Assembly: GCF_009469695.1 (NCBI RefSeq)
Contig: NZ_SSSR01000026.1
Coordinates: forward strand, 1-43,104
DNA length: 43,104 nt
Source: Propionivibrio limicola
GTDB lineage: Bacteria > Pseudomonadota > Gammaproteobacteria > Burkholderiales > Rhodocyclaceae
Reading direction: 5' to 3'
Shown here piece after piece: positions 34,101 through 41,598 of the stretch; position 1 is the first letter of the stretch, and every line of letters begins with the position of its first letter. The position numbers and the translations under genes are program-made. The notes under the pieces were generated by a model. That model saw nothing but the letters and a program-made list of their open reading frames with translations. It made no database searches and was not told where the DNA came from.

Positions 34101-36098
34101 TTCAATCTGGAGGATCTGGTTGCGCAGCGCACGCAGCAGCTGGCCGAGGCACGTGTGCAGGCGGAGGCGGCCAGCGTGGCCAAGAGCGCTTTCCTCGCCA
34201 ACATGAGTCACGAAATCCGTACCCCGATGAATGCCATCGTCGGCCTTACCCACCTGTTGCGGAGCAGCAGCCCGACGCCCCGTCAGATCGACCGGCTCGA
34301 CAAGATCGAACAGGCGGCATCGCATCTCCTCGCGCTGATCAACAACATCCTCGATTTGTCCAAGATCGAGTCCGGCAAACTTGAGCTTGAGGAAACCGAT
34401 TTCCTGCTCGGTTCGGTCGTCGACAATGTCCACACGATGATCGCCAGCCAGGCACGGGAAAAACGCTTGTCGATCAGCATCGATGCGGATGATGCGCCGA
34501 TATGGCTGCGCGGCGATCCGACGCGTTTGCGCCAGGCCCTGCTCAACTATGCGAACAATGCCGTCAAGTTTACGCAGCACGGCAGGATCGTCCTGCGTGT
34601 CCGTTTGCTTGAAGAAGCCGATGACGAACTTCTAATGCGTTTTGAAGTCCAGGATACGGGGATCGGTATCGATAAAGACAGGATTTCCGAGCTTTTCACC
34701 CCCTTCGAGCAGGCCGATCCGACCATCGCCCGCCGGTTTGGCGGCACCGGACTTGGCCTGGCGATCACCTTGCGTCTGGCCGTCATGATGGGCGGCGATG
34801 TCGGCGTTGAAAGCGAGCCCTACAAGGGCAGTACCTTCTGGTTTACCGCCTGTCTCAAGCGCGGCCGTGGCGCTCCCCCGAGTATCCGGGATAGTCGATC
34901 CGTTGATTACGAGCGTGAGTTGCAGCAGGTGGCGCAAGGTGTCCGCGTCCTGCTCGTCGACGATGTCGAAGTCAATCTGGAGGTTGCCCAGCTCCTGTTG
35001 CATGCCGTGGGCTTCTCGGTTGATGTTGCCCGTAATGGCATTGAAGCTGTCAATCAGGCACGGAACGAAAAATATGAACTGCTATTGATGGACGTGCAGA
35101 TGCCCGAGATGAACGGTCTCGACGCTACGCGGGCGATTCGTCGGCTGGCCGGCTATGCGCAGACGCCGATTCTGGCGATGACGGCGAATGCCTTCGATGA
35201 GGATCGGAAAAATTGCCTGGAGGCGGGGATGAGCGATTTCATTTCCAAACCGGTCGATCCGAATGGCCTCTATGCGGTGCTGCTCAAATGGCTGCAGTCG
35301 CCAGCGCCATTGTCGGATGCCGTGCCGGTTGGCAACGCCATCGGGCTGCTGCCAAACGCAGACGCTGTTTCCGCCAGCGGAGCGTCGGGCGTGTCGTGTC
35401 CGGCGGAGCGCGGTGATCGGGAGGGCGTGTTGCCAAGCACCGCCGTTGAGCCGACCCGGGGGCCGGTTGGACAAAGACTGGCGGAGGTGGCTGGTCTGGA
35501 TATCGACAACGGCCTGACGCGCGTGCGTGGCAGCGAGGAAAAGTATGTGCGGGTCGTCACGCTGTTTCTGAACGGGCATGAGCGTGATGGCGACAAGCTG
35601 GCCGACGCGCTGGCCGACGACGACATGAAGGCCGCCGAACAACTGGCGCATTCGCTGAAAGGCTCCGCCGGACTGATTGGTGCTACCACGGTCGCGGAGC
35701 TGGCCACGTCGTTGCTTGATGCGATAAGGGCGGGCGAGGGTAGGGACGAGATCGTGGAACGCCATGCCCGGCTTGATCTTCCGCTCCGTGCCCTGATCGA
35801 TGGCCTGTCGCGGGCGCTTGCTCCGGCAAACGAGGCGCCGGGTGCCGCGACGGAGAGCCAGGCTGGCTTGCTTTACGAGCCGGCGCGCCGGCGCGTCGTT
35901 CTTGAGCGGCTGGTGGTCATGCTCGAGGAGGGTGATATGCAGGCTGGTGAATTGGCCAAGGAAGAGGCGGCGCTCTTGCGCGCGGCCTTCGGCGAACGCA
36001 GTGGGCCGTTGCTGGCGGCGATCGGCGTATTCGATTTCAAACACGCCCTCGACTTACTACGCGACGCGCGCGAGGATGTTCCCGTCTGCGAACCGTGA
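31107..36098 (+). CDS. Hybrid sensor histidine kinase: Cache, four PAS, HisKA, HATPase, receiver, Hpt
   Basis: A 1663-residue membrane kinase. Three N-terminal helices (about 20-41, 54-74, 101-122) precede a large periplasmic Cache-like domain (128-410) and TM4 (412-436). Four PAS domains follow, near 455, 615, 738 and 872, the last with a PAC segment ([17 protein letters not shown]). HisKA holds H1035 ([14 protein letters not shown]); the HATPase has N, DTGIGI and GGTGLGLAI boxes; the receiver has D1329 ([13 protein letters not shown]); the Hpt domain has H1515 ([10 protein letters not shown]). A 100-residue tail follows. All phosphorelay residues look intact. It stops one base before the stop of the convergent FixJ-type regulator gene, a likely final acceptor. 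The start is uncertain; no good ribosome site precedes ATG 31107. The extra N-terminal helix pair is unusual. Confidence 0.92.
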   Translation: MFLRQIVTRFCEATLRANPFVVFLVYVLLGGLWIIGSHIVFGTTHPHAGECVDLIMDVVFLFGSAGLLHLLLLNRVRSGAGGASGMGGDTGRLARPRLKTRYLVLLFILLTLIVPLLGLLHYRLQTPVIEKETFDKLEAIARLHTERIEQWLQERGEDIEVFANMPLTVEQVDGLTHAITDRSRENSLRDGLASRVQTIQETHGYEAVAVFDMHGKMLLGAGKTERLSAEIRLLVARAERMRRVQHGELLDVDDPVASGATDSSERAAAAGKANREPSGKIMHFAAPVRSRNGDRPVIGFIVSRVDVGNEVISALGKWPTVSESGGLMLVRRDFDDVVFLGSLKNPGVMKSGRMPLTRTELPAVRAILDGSPGITRGRDYQGHDVFAAYRPVAGSNWHLVTKIDRAEVMAPLWRNVSWITGIAIVANLAVMGALFALWLQREESQRLVRLAEQSKSDRLLEKFFSLRFVGMAILSADKRQFLRVNDHGCAMLGYSREELLQKTSREIVHPDDLETVFGHILRVRLGETHSAAFETRVVCKDSNVLFVSAEVTAERSPSGRLEYLFLTVQDISPRKMHEMALNIVNAQLKTSQSELRLQNESLLQTQKALEESRSRYVSLYEFAPAAYLTLSPDGVIRRINKTGADLLGVERGGLEGRHFVTFVAPADLLHWDDFLRLSVRDGERHAEEFSLLAADGRELYVNAESRGQKDSDGELSIRATLTDITARRHAEMALRTSIERYEAVTQSSPDAIVTVDSLGVIVSWNPGAAKIFGLAESEAIGQPLETLLSGDSVEGYRGIMSGIRSAHAAVSLSPFELVAVRRTGAGEIAGLVAKLEEVDVDLSLSRWQVADGVYYTHTLRDITARKHNERALRILSEAIRQSPEAIVITDVAGRIEFVNEAFVAHTGYSADEVHGQNPRILHSGNTPPEYYQAMWAALGRGESWKGEFHNRRKDGREFVEFAVVAPIRQEDGSITHYVAVKEDITEKKRLGAELDRYRFNLEDLVAQRTQQLAEARVQAEAASVAKSAFLANMSHEIRTPMNAIVGLTHLLRSSSPTPRQIDRLDKIEQAASHLLALINNILDLSKIESGKLELEETDFLLGSVVDNVHTMIASQAREKRLSISIDADDAPIWLRGDPTRLRQALLNYANNAVKFTQHGRIVLRVRLLEEADDELLMRFEVQDTGIGIDKDRISELFTPFEQADPTIARRFGGTGLGLAITLRLAVMMGGDVGVESEPYKGSTFWFTACLKRGRGAPPSIRDSRSVDYERELQQVAQGVRVLLVDDVEVNLEVAQLLLHAVGFSVDVARNGIEAVNQARNEKYELLLMDVQMPEMNGLDATRAIRRLAGYAQTPILAMTANAFDEDRKNCLEAGMSDFISKPVDPNGLYAVLLKWLQSPAPLSDAVPVGNAIGLLPNADAVSASGASGVSCPAERGDREGVLPSTAVEPTRGPVGQRLAEVAGLDIDNGLTRVRGSEEKYVRVVTLFLNGHERDGDKLADALADDDMKAAEQLAHSLKGSAGLIGATTVAELATSLLDAIRAGEGRDEIVERHARLDLPLRALIDGLSRALAPANEAPGAATESQAGLLYEPARRRVVLERLVVMLEEGDMQAGELAKEEAALLRAAFGERSGPLLAAIGVFDFKHALDLLRDAREDVPVCEP

Positions 36099-36099
36099 G

Positions 36100-36744
36100 T
36101 TAGCCGACCGGCGCGCGTAACGGCATCACGTCGACGACCAGGCGCACGAGTTCGGCGACCGAACCGGCCTGAAGCTTTTGCATGATGAGCTGCCGGTACG
36201 TTTCGGTGGTGCGCACGCCGATGCCGAGTTCGTCGGCGATCACCTTGGTGATCTTGCCGTCGAATATTCCCTGCAGCACTTCTTTCTCGCGCGGCGTCAG
36301 CTGCGCGATGCGCTCGCCGATCGCACGGTTTCTGAGCAGAAGTTCGGCGCGCTCCTTGTTGATGCGCAAGCCGTCCTGAATGCGCTCGATCAACTCCTGC
36401 GAGGAGAACGGTTTCTGGAAAAAGTCGAGCGCTCCGCCCCGCATGGCGCGCACCACCGATTGCACTTCGGCGTAAGCGGAAATGAAGATGATCGGCAGAT
36501 TGACGTTGCGCCGGTTCAGTTCGTCCTGCAGTTCGAGACCGCTCATGCCGGGCATGCGCAGATCGCTGACGATGCAGCCCTGTAATCCGTCGAGATCCTG
36601 TTCGACGAACTTCAAGGCGCTCTCATAGACGACGCACGGCAGGTTGATCGATTCGGCGAGATCAACCAGCAAAAAGGTCACGACCGGATCGTCGTCGATT
36701 AGAAAAACCTTGGGCGTCCCCCGCTCGGAATGGTCATTTTTCAT
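36100..36744 (-). CDS. FixJ/LuxR-family response regulator
   Basis: A 214-residue protein. Receiver at 10-125 with acid pocket D17-D19 (LIDDDP), phosphoacceptor D61 (IVSDLRMPGMSG), SAYAEV and FFQKPFSSQEL. A short linker leads to a LuxR-type helix-turn-helix (about 148-205: LTPREKEVLQGIFDG, ELGIGVRTTETYRQLIMQKL). FixJ-like regulators activate transcription as phosphorylated dimers. The frame is open to 37077, but the ATG at 36744 starts just before the receiver. Convergent with the 1663-residue hybrid kinase with one base between stop codons, so the two are probably a cognate pair. Its own promoter lies in the 36745-36860 gap. Confidence 0.9.
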   Translation of the reverse strand: MKNDHSERGTPKVFLIDDDPVVTFLLVDLAESINLPCVVYESALKFVEQDLDGLQGCIVSDLRMPGMSGLELQDELNRRNVNLPIIFISAYAEVQSVVRAMRGGALDFFQKPFSSQELIERIQDGLRINKERAELLLRNRAIGERIAQLTPREKEVLQGIFDGKITKVIADELGIGVRTTETYRQLIMQKLQAGSVAELVRLVVDVMPLRAPVG

Positions 36745-36860
36745 TTTTCTGCAAACCGGGCACTCGAAATGGTTATCGAAAGAGTTGCCGGACTGCGAGG
36801 CAACATCGCAGCGATGATACAAATTCACTATTGATGCTGCAAGGAAATGCACATCAAAGC

Positions 36861-36903
36861 AAAGGGAAGGTGCCGGGCAGGTAGTCCCGGCATCTTCCCT
36901 TTT
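36861..36903. terminator. Terminator hairpin after the Gly/Met-rich protein gene
   Basis: AAGGGAAGGTGCCGGG at 36862-36877 pairs with CCCGGCATCTTCCCTT at 36886-36901, with one mismatch and a short loop. It is followed by TTT on the plus strand and by TTTGCTTT on the minus strand. It lies 48-90 bases downstream of the end of the minus-strand gene and insulates the FixJ gene from it. Confidence 0.75.
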
Positions 36904-36950
36904 ATCCCAGGTGGGGGCGATGGCGAAGCGAAAAGCCGGCCCGACAAGGA

Positions 36951-37340
36951 CTATTTGAAGAAACCCCGTGCCTGCATCCGGTCGCAGCCGTTCTGGCGCG
37001 GTGTCGGCAACGTGGTTCCCTTTTCCTTGGCCCGGGCTTCCATCAGGTTGCGGTGCTCGGCCTGAATGGCCTTGCATTCCTCGTACGTTTTGGCCGCGAA
37101 CATTTTGTCGCGATGCGCCGTGCGTTCTTCAGGTGTCATCAATGCCCAGCCCGGCGTAGTGTTCTGGTTGAAGTACATGCATCCGGCGCCTCCGCCGCGT
37201 GGCCCCGGCCCCCAGCCGCCACCCATGCCGCCGCCCATGCCGCCGCCCATGCCCGGCCCCTGTGCCATCGCCGGTGCGGCCAGTGTGGCGCCAAACAGGG
37301 TGATCAGCGTCAGGCGTTTAAGGTTCATCGTGCTTTTCAT
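36951..37340 (-). CDS. Exported Gly/Met-rich small protein, Spy/CpxP-like in context
   Basis: A 129-residue protein. Signal peptide at 1-22 (KRLTLITLFGATLAAPAMAQ). Then a GMGGG tandem (about residues 25-40) read from 12-base DNA repeats. Then a helical region with CMYFNQNT, LMTPEERTAHRDKMFAAKTY, EECKAIQAEHRNLMEARAKEKG and a final GCDRMQARG. The LMTPEER and helical pattern recall Spy/CpxP/ZraP-type periplasmic proteins, and Met, His and Cys could bind copper or silver; neither is proven. GAGGAGTATTGCC precedes ATG 37340. It is divergent from an OmpR-type regulator and kinase, likely its controllers. Conserved Cys count (three) is unusual for Spy-like proteins. Confidence 0.72.
   Translation of the reverse strand: MKSTMNLKRLTLITLFGATLAAPAMAQGPGMGGGMGGGMGGGWGPGPRGGGAGCMYFNQNTTPGWALMTPEERTAHRDKMFAAKTYEECKAIQAEHRNLMEARAKEKGTTLPTPRQNGCDRMQARGFFK
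37215..37254. repeat. 12-base tandem repeat encoding the GMGGG run
   Basis: Three copies of a unit close to CCGCCGCCCATG lie in the minus-strand Gly/Met-rich gene. The run is prone to slippage and encodes a variable-length GMGGGMGGGMGGG stretch just after the signal peptide. Confidence 0.75.
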
Positions 37341-37615
37341 GGCAATACTCCTCGGTGATCGTTTGCAAGCGGAGAGCTCTGAAACATTGCAACGTGAATC
37401 CTGGTTGCAATTTTCGTCCGCCAGTGACTCTATTAAAGGACAAATCTGTAAAGCGCGTGTTGCTGAAAAGGGGGGAATTGCATCGCGGTATTGCACGTTG
37501 GGAGTACGTTACAGTGCGTTACAAATTCGTCTCCGGATAGCCGGCGGGGCCGATGAAAATCCGCTTCAATAATTGACAAGGACGAACACGTTTCCTCGTC
37601 CGTTTGGGGAATTCC

Positions 37616-38386
37616 ATGGAAAGCCGTGATTGCATTCTTGTCGTCGACGATGATCCAGAGATTCGCCGCCTGCTTGGCGATTACCTGATGCGCAATGGCT
37701 TCGAGGTGGTCGCGGCGCGCGACGGTCGCGAAATGTGGCAGATGCTTAGCCGCCATGCCGTCGATCTGATCGTGCTTGACCTGATGTTGCCCGACAGTGA
37801 CGGGCTGACGCTGTGCCGCGATCTGCGCGCGAAGGCCGCTGGCGCGGGAGCATCCCCGACACTTTTGGCGCACCCGAACCTGCCGGTGCTGATGCTGACC
37901 GCCCGCGGCGAGGAAACGGACCGCATTATCGGCATCGAGATGGGGGCGGACGATTACCTCGTCAAACCGTTCAATCCACGCGAACTGCTGGCGCGCATCA
38001 AGTCGATCCTGCGCCGGACGCGGGCCTTGCCGCCCAACCTGATGCCCGAGTCGGCGCGCTTCCTGTTTTTCTCCGGCTGGATGCTCGATACCGGCACGCG
38101 TCTGTTGACCGCGCCCGATGGTGTGGCGACGCCGTTGTCGGGTGGCGAATACCGCTTGCTGCGCATTTTTCTCGACCACCCGGACCGGGTGCTGAGTCGT
38201 GACCAGCTTTCCGAGTTGATTCATGGCCGCGAGGCCGATCCATTCGACCGGGCCATCGACGTTCAGATCAGCCGTCTCCGCCAGCGCTTGCGCGATGACA
38301 GGCGCGAGCCGCAACTGATCAAGACCGTGCGCGGCGAGGGCTATGTGCTGGCGTCGCCCGTGGAACGGAGGAATGCATGCGCTTGA
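37616..38386 (+). CDS. OmpR-family response regulator
   Basis: A 256-residue protein. Receiver at 5-130 with D11-D13 pocket and phosphoacceptor D55 (LIVLDLMLPDSDG), LMLTARGEE and YLVKPFNPREL. A winged helix DNA-binding domain follows (about 155-250: LSGGEYRLLRIFLDHPDRVL, RAIDVQISRLRQRLRDD, GEGYVLA). The receiver has an extra loop of about 12 residues (AGAGASPTLLAHPN) between the phosphoacceptor helix and the Thr strand. ATG 37616 follows GGGGAATTCC. The kinase gene overlaps its last ten bases. Divergent from the Gly/Met-rich exported protein gene, a likely target. Overall similar to OmpR/RstA-type regulators. Confidence 0.92.
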   Translation: MESRDCILVVDDDPEIRRLLGDYLMRNGFEVVAARDGREMWQMLSRHAVDLIVLDLMLPDSDGLTLCRDLRAKAAGAGASPTLLAHPNLPVLMLTARGEETDRIIGIEMGADDYLVKPFNPRELLARIKSILRRTRALPPNLMPESARFLFFSGWMLDTGTRLLTAPDGVATPLSGGEYRLLRIFLDHPDRVLSRDQLSELIHGREADPFDRAIDVQISRLRQRLRDDRREPQLIKTVRGEGYVLASPVERRNACA

Positions 38387-39789
38387 AGTATCTTTGTTCA
38401 GCGTTTGGTCGGCGGGTGTCCCGGCTTTTCCCGGCCAGCCTGTTTGCCCGTACGGCGTTGATTTTGCTGGCCGGACTGGTTGCCGCACAGGCCATCAGTT
38501 TCTGGCTGCATTGGGGGGAGCGGGCCGTCGTGGTTTCGCAGGCGCGCGGGCTGCATCTGGCTGACCGTATGGCAGACGCCGTGCGCCTGCTTGAGGCGGA
38601 CAAGTCGCAGCGCCGTGTGATCGCCACGGCACGTTTGCGTGCGGACGGGATTCAGGTTGCGCCGGTCGATTCCGACGAGGTTTTCAACTTTGTTCCGCGC
38701 GGCCAGATTCAGGCCATGCTGGCCATGCGTCTCGGCAGTACGCGCGACATTCGGTCGCCGGACATGATGGGCGGGGGCGGAAACTGGCGCAATGGCATGG
38801 GACGGATGCAACGGGAAGCAGCTCTGCCGGGCGCGCCGCGGACCTTTGACATTCGGCTGGACGATGGGCAATGGGTACGTTTCACGGCATCGCATGAGGC
38901 GCCGGCGCCAGCACTGCCGCATGATTTTCTGACGCATCTGCTGGTCTCGCTCATCGCTGTGACGGCCGTTGCCATGCTGGCCGTCCGGCAGGTCATCCGT
39001 CCGCTGCAGCAGCTTGCCGGCGCGGCCGATGCGCTCGGACATGATCTTGGCGCTCCGCCGCTCCCCGAGGAAGGTTCCAGCGAAATGCGGCGGGCGGCGC
39101 AGGCGTTCAACCGGATGCGCGAACGCATCAAGCGTCTCGTCGATGAACGTTCGCGCGCCCTGGCAGCTGTTTCGCACGACCTGCGCACGCCGCTGACGCG
39201 TTTGCGCTTGCGTGCCGAGTTGATCGACAACGAGGCGTTGCGCGACCAGATGGCGGCGGATCTTGAGACCATGAGCGCCATGCTTGAGGCCACCCTCGAC
39301 TATCTGCGCGGCTTGCAGGAAAACGAAACGCAGCGCCCGATCGACATCAACGCGCTGTTGAACAGTCTCGTCGAGGATGCGGCGGTGCTCGGCAAGAACG
39401 TCAGTACGGAAGGCGCCGCGATGCAGCCTTATCGTGGCCGTCTGACCGCCTTGCGTCGCGCCCTGCAGAATCTGATCGATAACGCCATCAAGTACGGCCG
39501 GAGCGCCCATGTCCGGATCGAGGACGGCCCGCAGATGCTGCGGCTGGTCGTCGAAGACGACGGGCCGGGCATTCCGCCGGAGGATCTGGCGCGGGTCACC
39601 GAACCGTACTATCGCCCCGACGCGTCGCGTCGTGCCGAAACCGGCGGCGTTGGCCTGGGCTTGTCGATTGTCAAAGACATTGCCTTGATGCACGGTGGCG
39701 AATTGTTGCTCGCCAACCGTCCGCTGGGTGGGCTGGCCGCGACGCTCGTGCTGCCGAGGGAAACCGGGAACGTTGCGTCGGCGTGCTGA
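38377..39789 (+). CDS. Sensor histidine kinase paired with the OmpR-type regulator
   Basis: A 470-residue EnvZ-like kinase. TM1 at about 24-44, a periplasmic domain 45-183, TM2 about 184-204, HAMP to 258, HisKA with H267 (AAVSHDLRTPLTRLRLR), then a HATPase with NLIDNAIKYG, DDGPGIPPEDL and GGVGLGLSIV. The periplasmic domain contains a Met/Gly cluster (DMMGGGGNWRNGMGRMQ, about 129-145) that echoes the GMGGG run of the divergently encoded exported protein. ATG 38377 overlaps the regulator's end, with GGAGGAATGC upstream. The signal is unknown; a metal is a reasonable guess given the Met-rich loop. Confidence 0.92.
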   Translation: MRLKYLCSAFGRRVSRLFPASLFARTALILLAGLVAAQAISFWLHWGERAVVVSQARGLHLADRMADAVRLLEADKSQRRVIATARLRADGIQVAPVDSDEVFNFVPRGQIQAMLAMRLGSTRDIRSPDMMGGGGNWRNGMGRMQREAALPGAPRTFDIRLDDGQWVRFTASHEAPAPALPHDFLTHLLVSLIAVTAVAMLAVRQVIRPLQQLAGAADALGHDLGAPPLPEEGSSEMRRAAQAFNRMRERIKRLVDERSRALAAVSHDLRTPLTRLRLRAELIDNEALRDQMAADLETMSAMLEATLDYLRGLQENETQRPIDINALLNSLVEDAAVLGKNVSTEGAAMQPYRGRLTALRRALQNLIDNAIKYGRSAHVRIEDGPQMLRLVVEDDGPGIPPEDLARVTEPYYRPDASRRAETGGVGLGLSIVKDIALMHGGELLLANRPLGGLAATLVLPRETGNVASAC

Positions 39790-39818
39790 TGGTCCGGCCG
39801 GAAAGAGGGGAAGGGGGC

Positions 39819-39824
39819 TAGAAT
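39819..39824 (+). promoter_or_regulatory. Candidate -10 (TAGAAT) upstream of the YigZ-like gene
   Basis: TAGAAT in GGGGGCTAGAATTCC lies 54 bases before the preferred GTG start and 30 bases after the kinase stop codon. No clear -35 box is seen, so this is weak. Confidence 0.3.
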
Positions 39825-39877
39825 TCCGCCTTTTGTGTTTTTCCCCGGCTGACGCTTCTCCGGGATAATTGCTTATC

Positions 39878-40489
39878 GTGATTCCCTTTCGCATCCCCGC
39901 TTCGCACCATTCCTTCGAGCTCGAGGAGAAACGCAGCCGCTTTATCGCCTATGCAGCGCATGCTGCGAGTCGCGAGGCGGCTGAAACGTTTATCCGCGAT
40001 ATACGGAGCCAGCACCCGCAGGCGCGTCACGTCTGCTGGGCCTACATTGCCGGCGCGCCGACGACGACGGTGATGTCGATGAGCGATGACGGTGAGCCGA
40101 GCGGTACCGCGGGCCGGCCGATGCTCCGCGTGTTGCAGCACAGCGGGGTGGGCGAGATCGTAGTCGCCGTGGTGCGCTACTTCGGCGGCATCAAGCTCGG
40201 TACGGGCGGCTTGCAGCGGGCCTATTCGGAGGCCGTCAGCGGTGTTCTGGAGGACTTGCCGGTGTCGTTGAAAGTTGCACGCACGGCCTTTCGGTTGCGC
40301 TTCGCCTACGCGCAGGAACCGGCCGTGCGTCATGTGCTGGGTCATTACGATGTGGACGGCGCGTGTTTCGATTATGGCGAGGATGTTTCCCTGTCCGTGC
40401 AGGTGGCGGAGTCCGAGGTGACGGCATTTCAGACCGAGGTCGTTAATCAGTGCGCGGGAGCGCTGGAAATCGAGTGTGTCGAGGATTGA
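39878..40489 (+). CDS. YigZ/IMPACT family protein (UPF0029)
   Basis: A 203-residue protein. The N-terminal domain has EKRSRFIAYAA, HVCWAYI, SDDGEPSGTAGRPML, then VVRYFGGIKLGTGGL, the UPF0029 signature. The C-terminal ferredoxin-like domain follows (LRFAYAQEPAVRHVLGHYD). The family occurs from bacteria to human IMPACT, a regulator of GCN2; the bacterial role is unclear, possibly RNA or ribosome related. The start is uncertain: GTG 39878 gives MIPFRIPASHHSFELEEKRS, and TTG 39869 would add three residues. Probably its own transcription unit. Confidence 0.88.
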   Translation: MIPFRIPASHHSFELEEKRSRFIAYAAHAASREAAETFIRDIRSQHPQARHVCWAYIAGAPTTTVMSMSDDGEPSGTAGRPMLRVLQHSGVGEIVVAVVRYFGGIKLGTGGLQRAYSEAVSGVLEDLPVSLKVARTAFRLRFAYAQEPAVRHVLGHYDVDGACFDYGEDVSLSVQVAESEVTAFQTEVVNQCAGALEIECVED

Positions 40490-40592
40490 GACGGCGGTGG
40501 AAGCCGTTTTGACCGTCCAGACGCTTTGTGTTCTACTTTTTGCCCTTTCCCTCGTACTTTTCTCCAATCGATTTGCAACAGGCATTTGACCC

Positions 40593-41237
40593 ATGGCACT
40601 TAAATTCCAGACCGTCCCCGTCACCATGTTCCAGCAGAACTGCACCATCCTCTGGTGCGACGAAACCATGCGCGGGGCCGTGGTCGACCCGGGCGGCGAT
40701 TTGCCGGTCATTCTCGATGCGATCAAGCAAACCGGTGTGACGGTCGAAAGAATCCTGGTTACGCACGGCCATATCGATCACGCCGGGCAGGTGGCCTCGC
40801 TCTCGAAAGAACTGTCCATTCCGGTCGAAGGGCCGCATCAGGACGATCAGTTCTGGATCGACGGCATGCCGGCGCAGAGCAAGATGTACCGTTTCCCGGA
40901 TGTGGAGTCGTTCACGCCGGATCGCTGGCTGAAGAACGGCGATACGGTCCGCTTCGGCAATATCGAGATGCAGGTGCTGCACTGCCCCGGTCATACGCCC
41001 GGACACGTGGTTTTTTTCCACGAGCCGTCACGGCTGGCACTGGTCGGCGACGTGCTGTTCAAAGGTTCGATCGGGCGGACCGATTTCCCGAAAGGCGATT
41101 ACGACACGCTGATCGCGTCCATCCGCAATCGCCTGTGGCCGCTTGGCGACGACGTGCGCTTCATTTCCGGACACGGGCCGATGTCGACGTTCGGCGAAGA
41201 GCGCCTCACCAATCCGTTCTGTGCCGACTGGTCCTGA
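40593..41237 (+). CDS. MBL-fold metallo-hydrolase, YcbL/glyoxalase II-like
   Basis: A 214-residue protein. The zinc motif THGHIDHAG at about 58-66 (HxHxDH), then HCPGHTPGHVVF (H near 131), D near 153 in ALVGDVLF, and SGHGP near the C-terminus supply the dinuclear metal ligands. This is the short YcbL-type branch of glyoxalase II-like hydrolases, which hydrolyses thioesters such as S-lactoylglutathione and lacks the C-terminal glutathione-binding domain. ATG 40593 follows GGCATTTGACCC, with no strong ribosome site. The end overlaps the next gene's proposed start. Confidence 0.88.
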   Translation: MALKFQTVPVTMFQQNCTILWCDETMRGAVVDPGGDLPVILDAIKQTGVTVERILVTHGHIDHAGQVASLSKELSIPVEGPHQDDQFWIDGMPAQSKMYRFPDVESFTPDRWLKNGDTVRFGNIEMQVLHCPGHTPGHVVFFHEPSRLALVGDVLFKGSIGRTDFPKGDYDTLIASIRNRLWPLGDDVRFISGHGPMSTFGEERLTNPFCADWS

Positions 41238-41598
41238 GAACGATAGCGGGCTCGTTCCGCGCACCTATCAGTTGCTGATCGATGTGGCATCGCCAGTGCG
41301 TGTGAGCATCGGCCGCCTCGGTACCTACGATTTTCCGGCCGGCCTTTATTGCTATACCGGCAGCGCGTTGCGCAATTTCGAGGCGCGGATCCGCCGCCAT
41401 CTCGCCAAAGAAAAGAAGTTGCGCTGGCACATTGACTATCTGCTGGCCGCGCCCGGTGTCTGCGTACGTGAGGTGCGGCGCCTTGCCGAGCCGGAGTGCG
41501 AGGTTAATCAGCGTTTGATTGGCGAGGTTCTTGTGCCCGGCTTTGGCGCGAGTGACTGCCGCGCCGGCTGCGGCAGTCACCTGAAGCGATTGTTTTAG
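41221..41598 (+). CDS. DUF123 / GIY-YIG-like protein
   Basis: A 125-residue protein with TYQLLIDVASPVRVSIGRLG, then YDFPAGLYCYTGSALRNFEA and KEKKLRWHIDYLL. This is the DUF123 pattern, a GIY-YIG-related fold (here GTYDFPAGLYCYTGS) often found alone or fused to DNA-repair or methyltransferase domains. It is not proven to be a nuclease. The start is uncertain: GTG 41221 would overlap the metallo-hydrolase gene by 17 bases, and no strong ribosome site is seen. The last codons include a palindrome (41552-41580), and the stop codon shares bases with the convergent gene's stop. Confidence 0.78.
   Translation: MPTGPENDSGLVPRTYQLLIDVASPVRVSIGRLGTYDFPAGLYCYTGSALRNFEARIRRHLAKEKKLRWHIDYLLAAPGVCVREVRRLAEPECEVNQRLIGEVLVPGFGASDCRAGCGSHLKRLF
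41552..41580. terminator. Palindrome in the coding end of the DUF123 gene, possible terminator
   Basis: GTGACTGCCGC (41552-41562) pairs perfectly with GCGGCAGTCAC (41570-41580) across a seven-base loop. It lies 15 bases before the overlapping stop codons of two convergent genes, followed by TTGTTTT at 41590. It could end transcription of the plus-strand gene, and hinder that of the minus-strand one after its stop. Confidence 0.45.

Noticed and set aside
36745-37077. N-terminal extension of the FixJ-type regulator
   Set aside because: The open frame runs through the terminator hairpin and into the next gene's end. The receiver starts right after ATG 36744.
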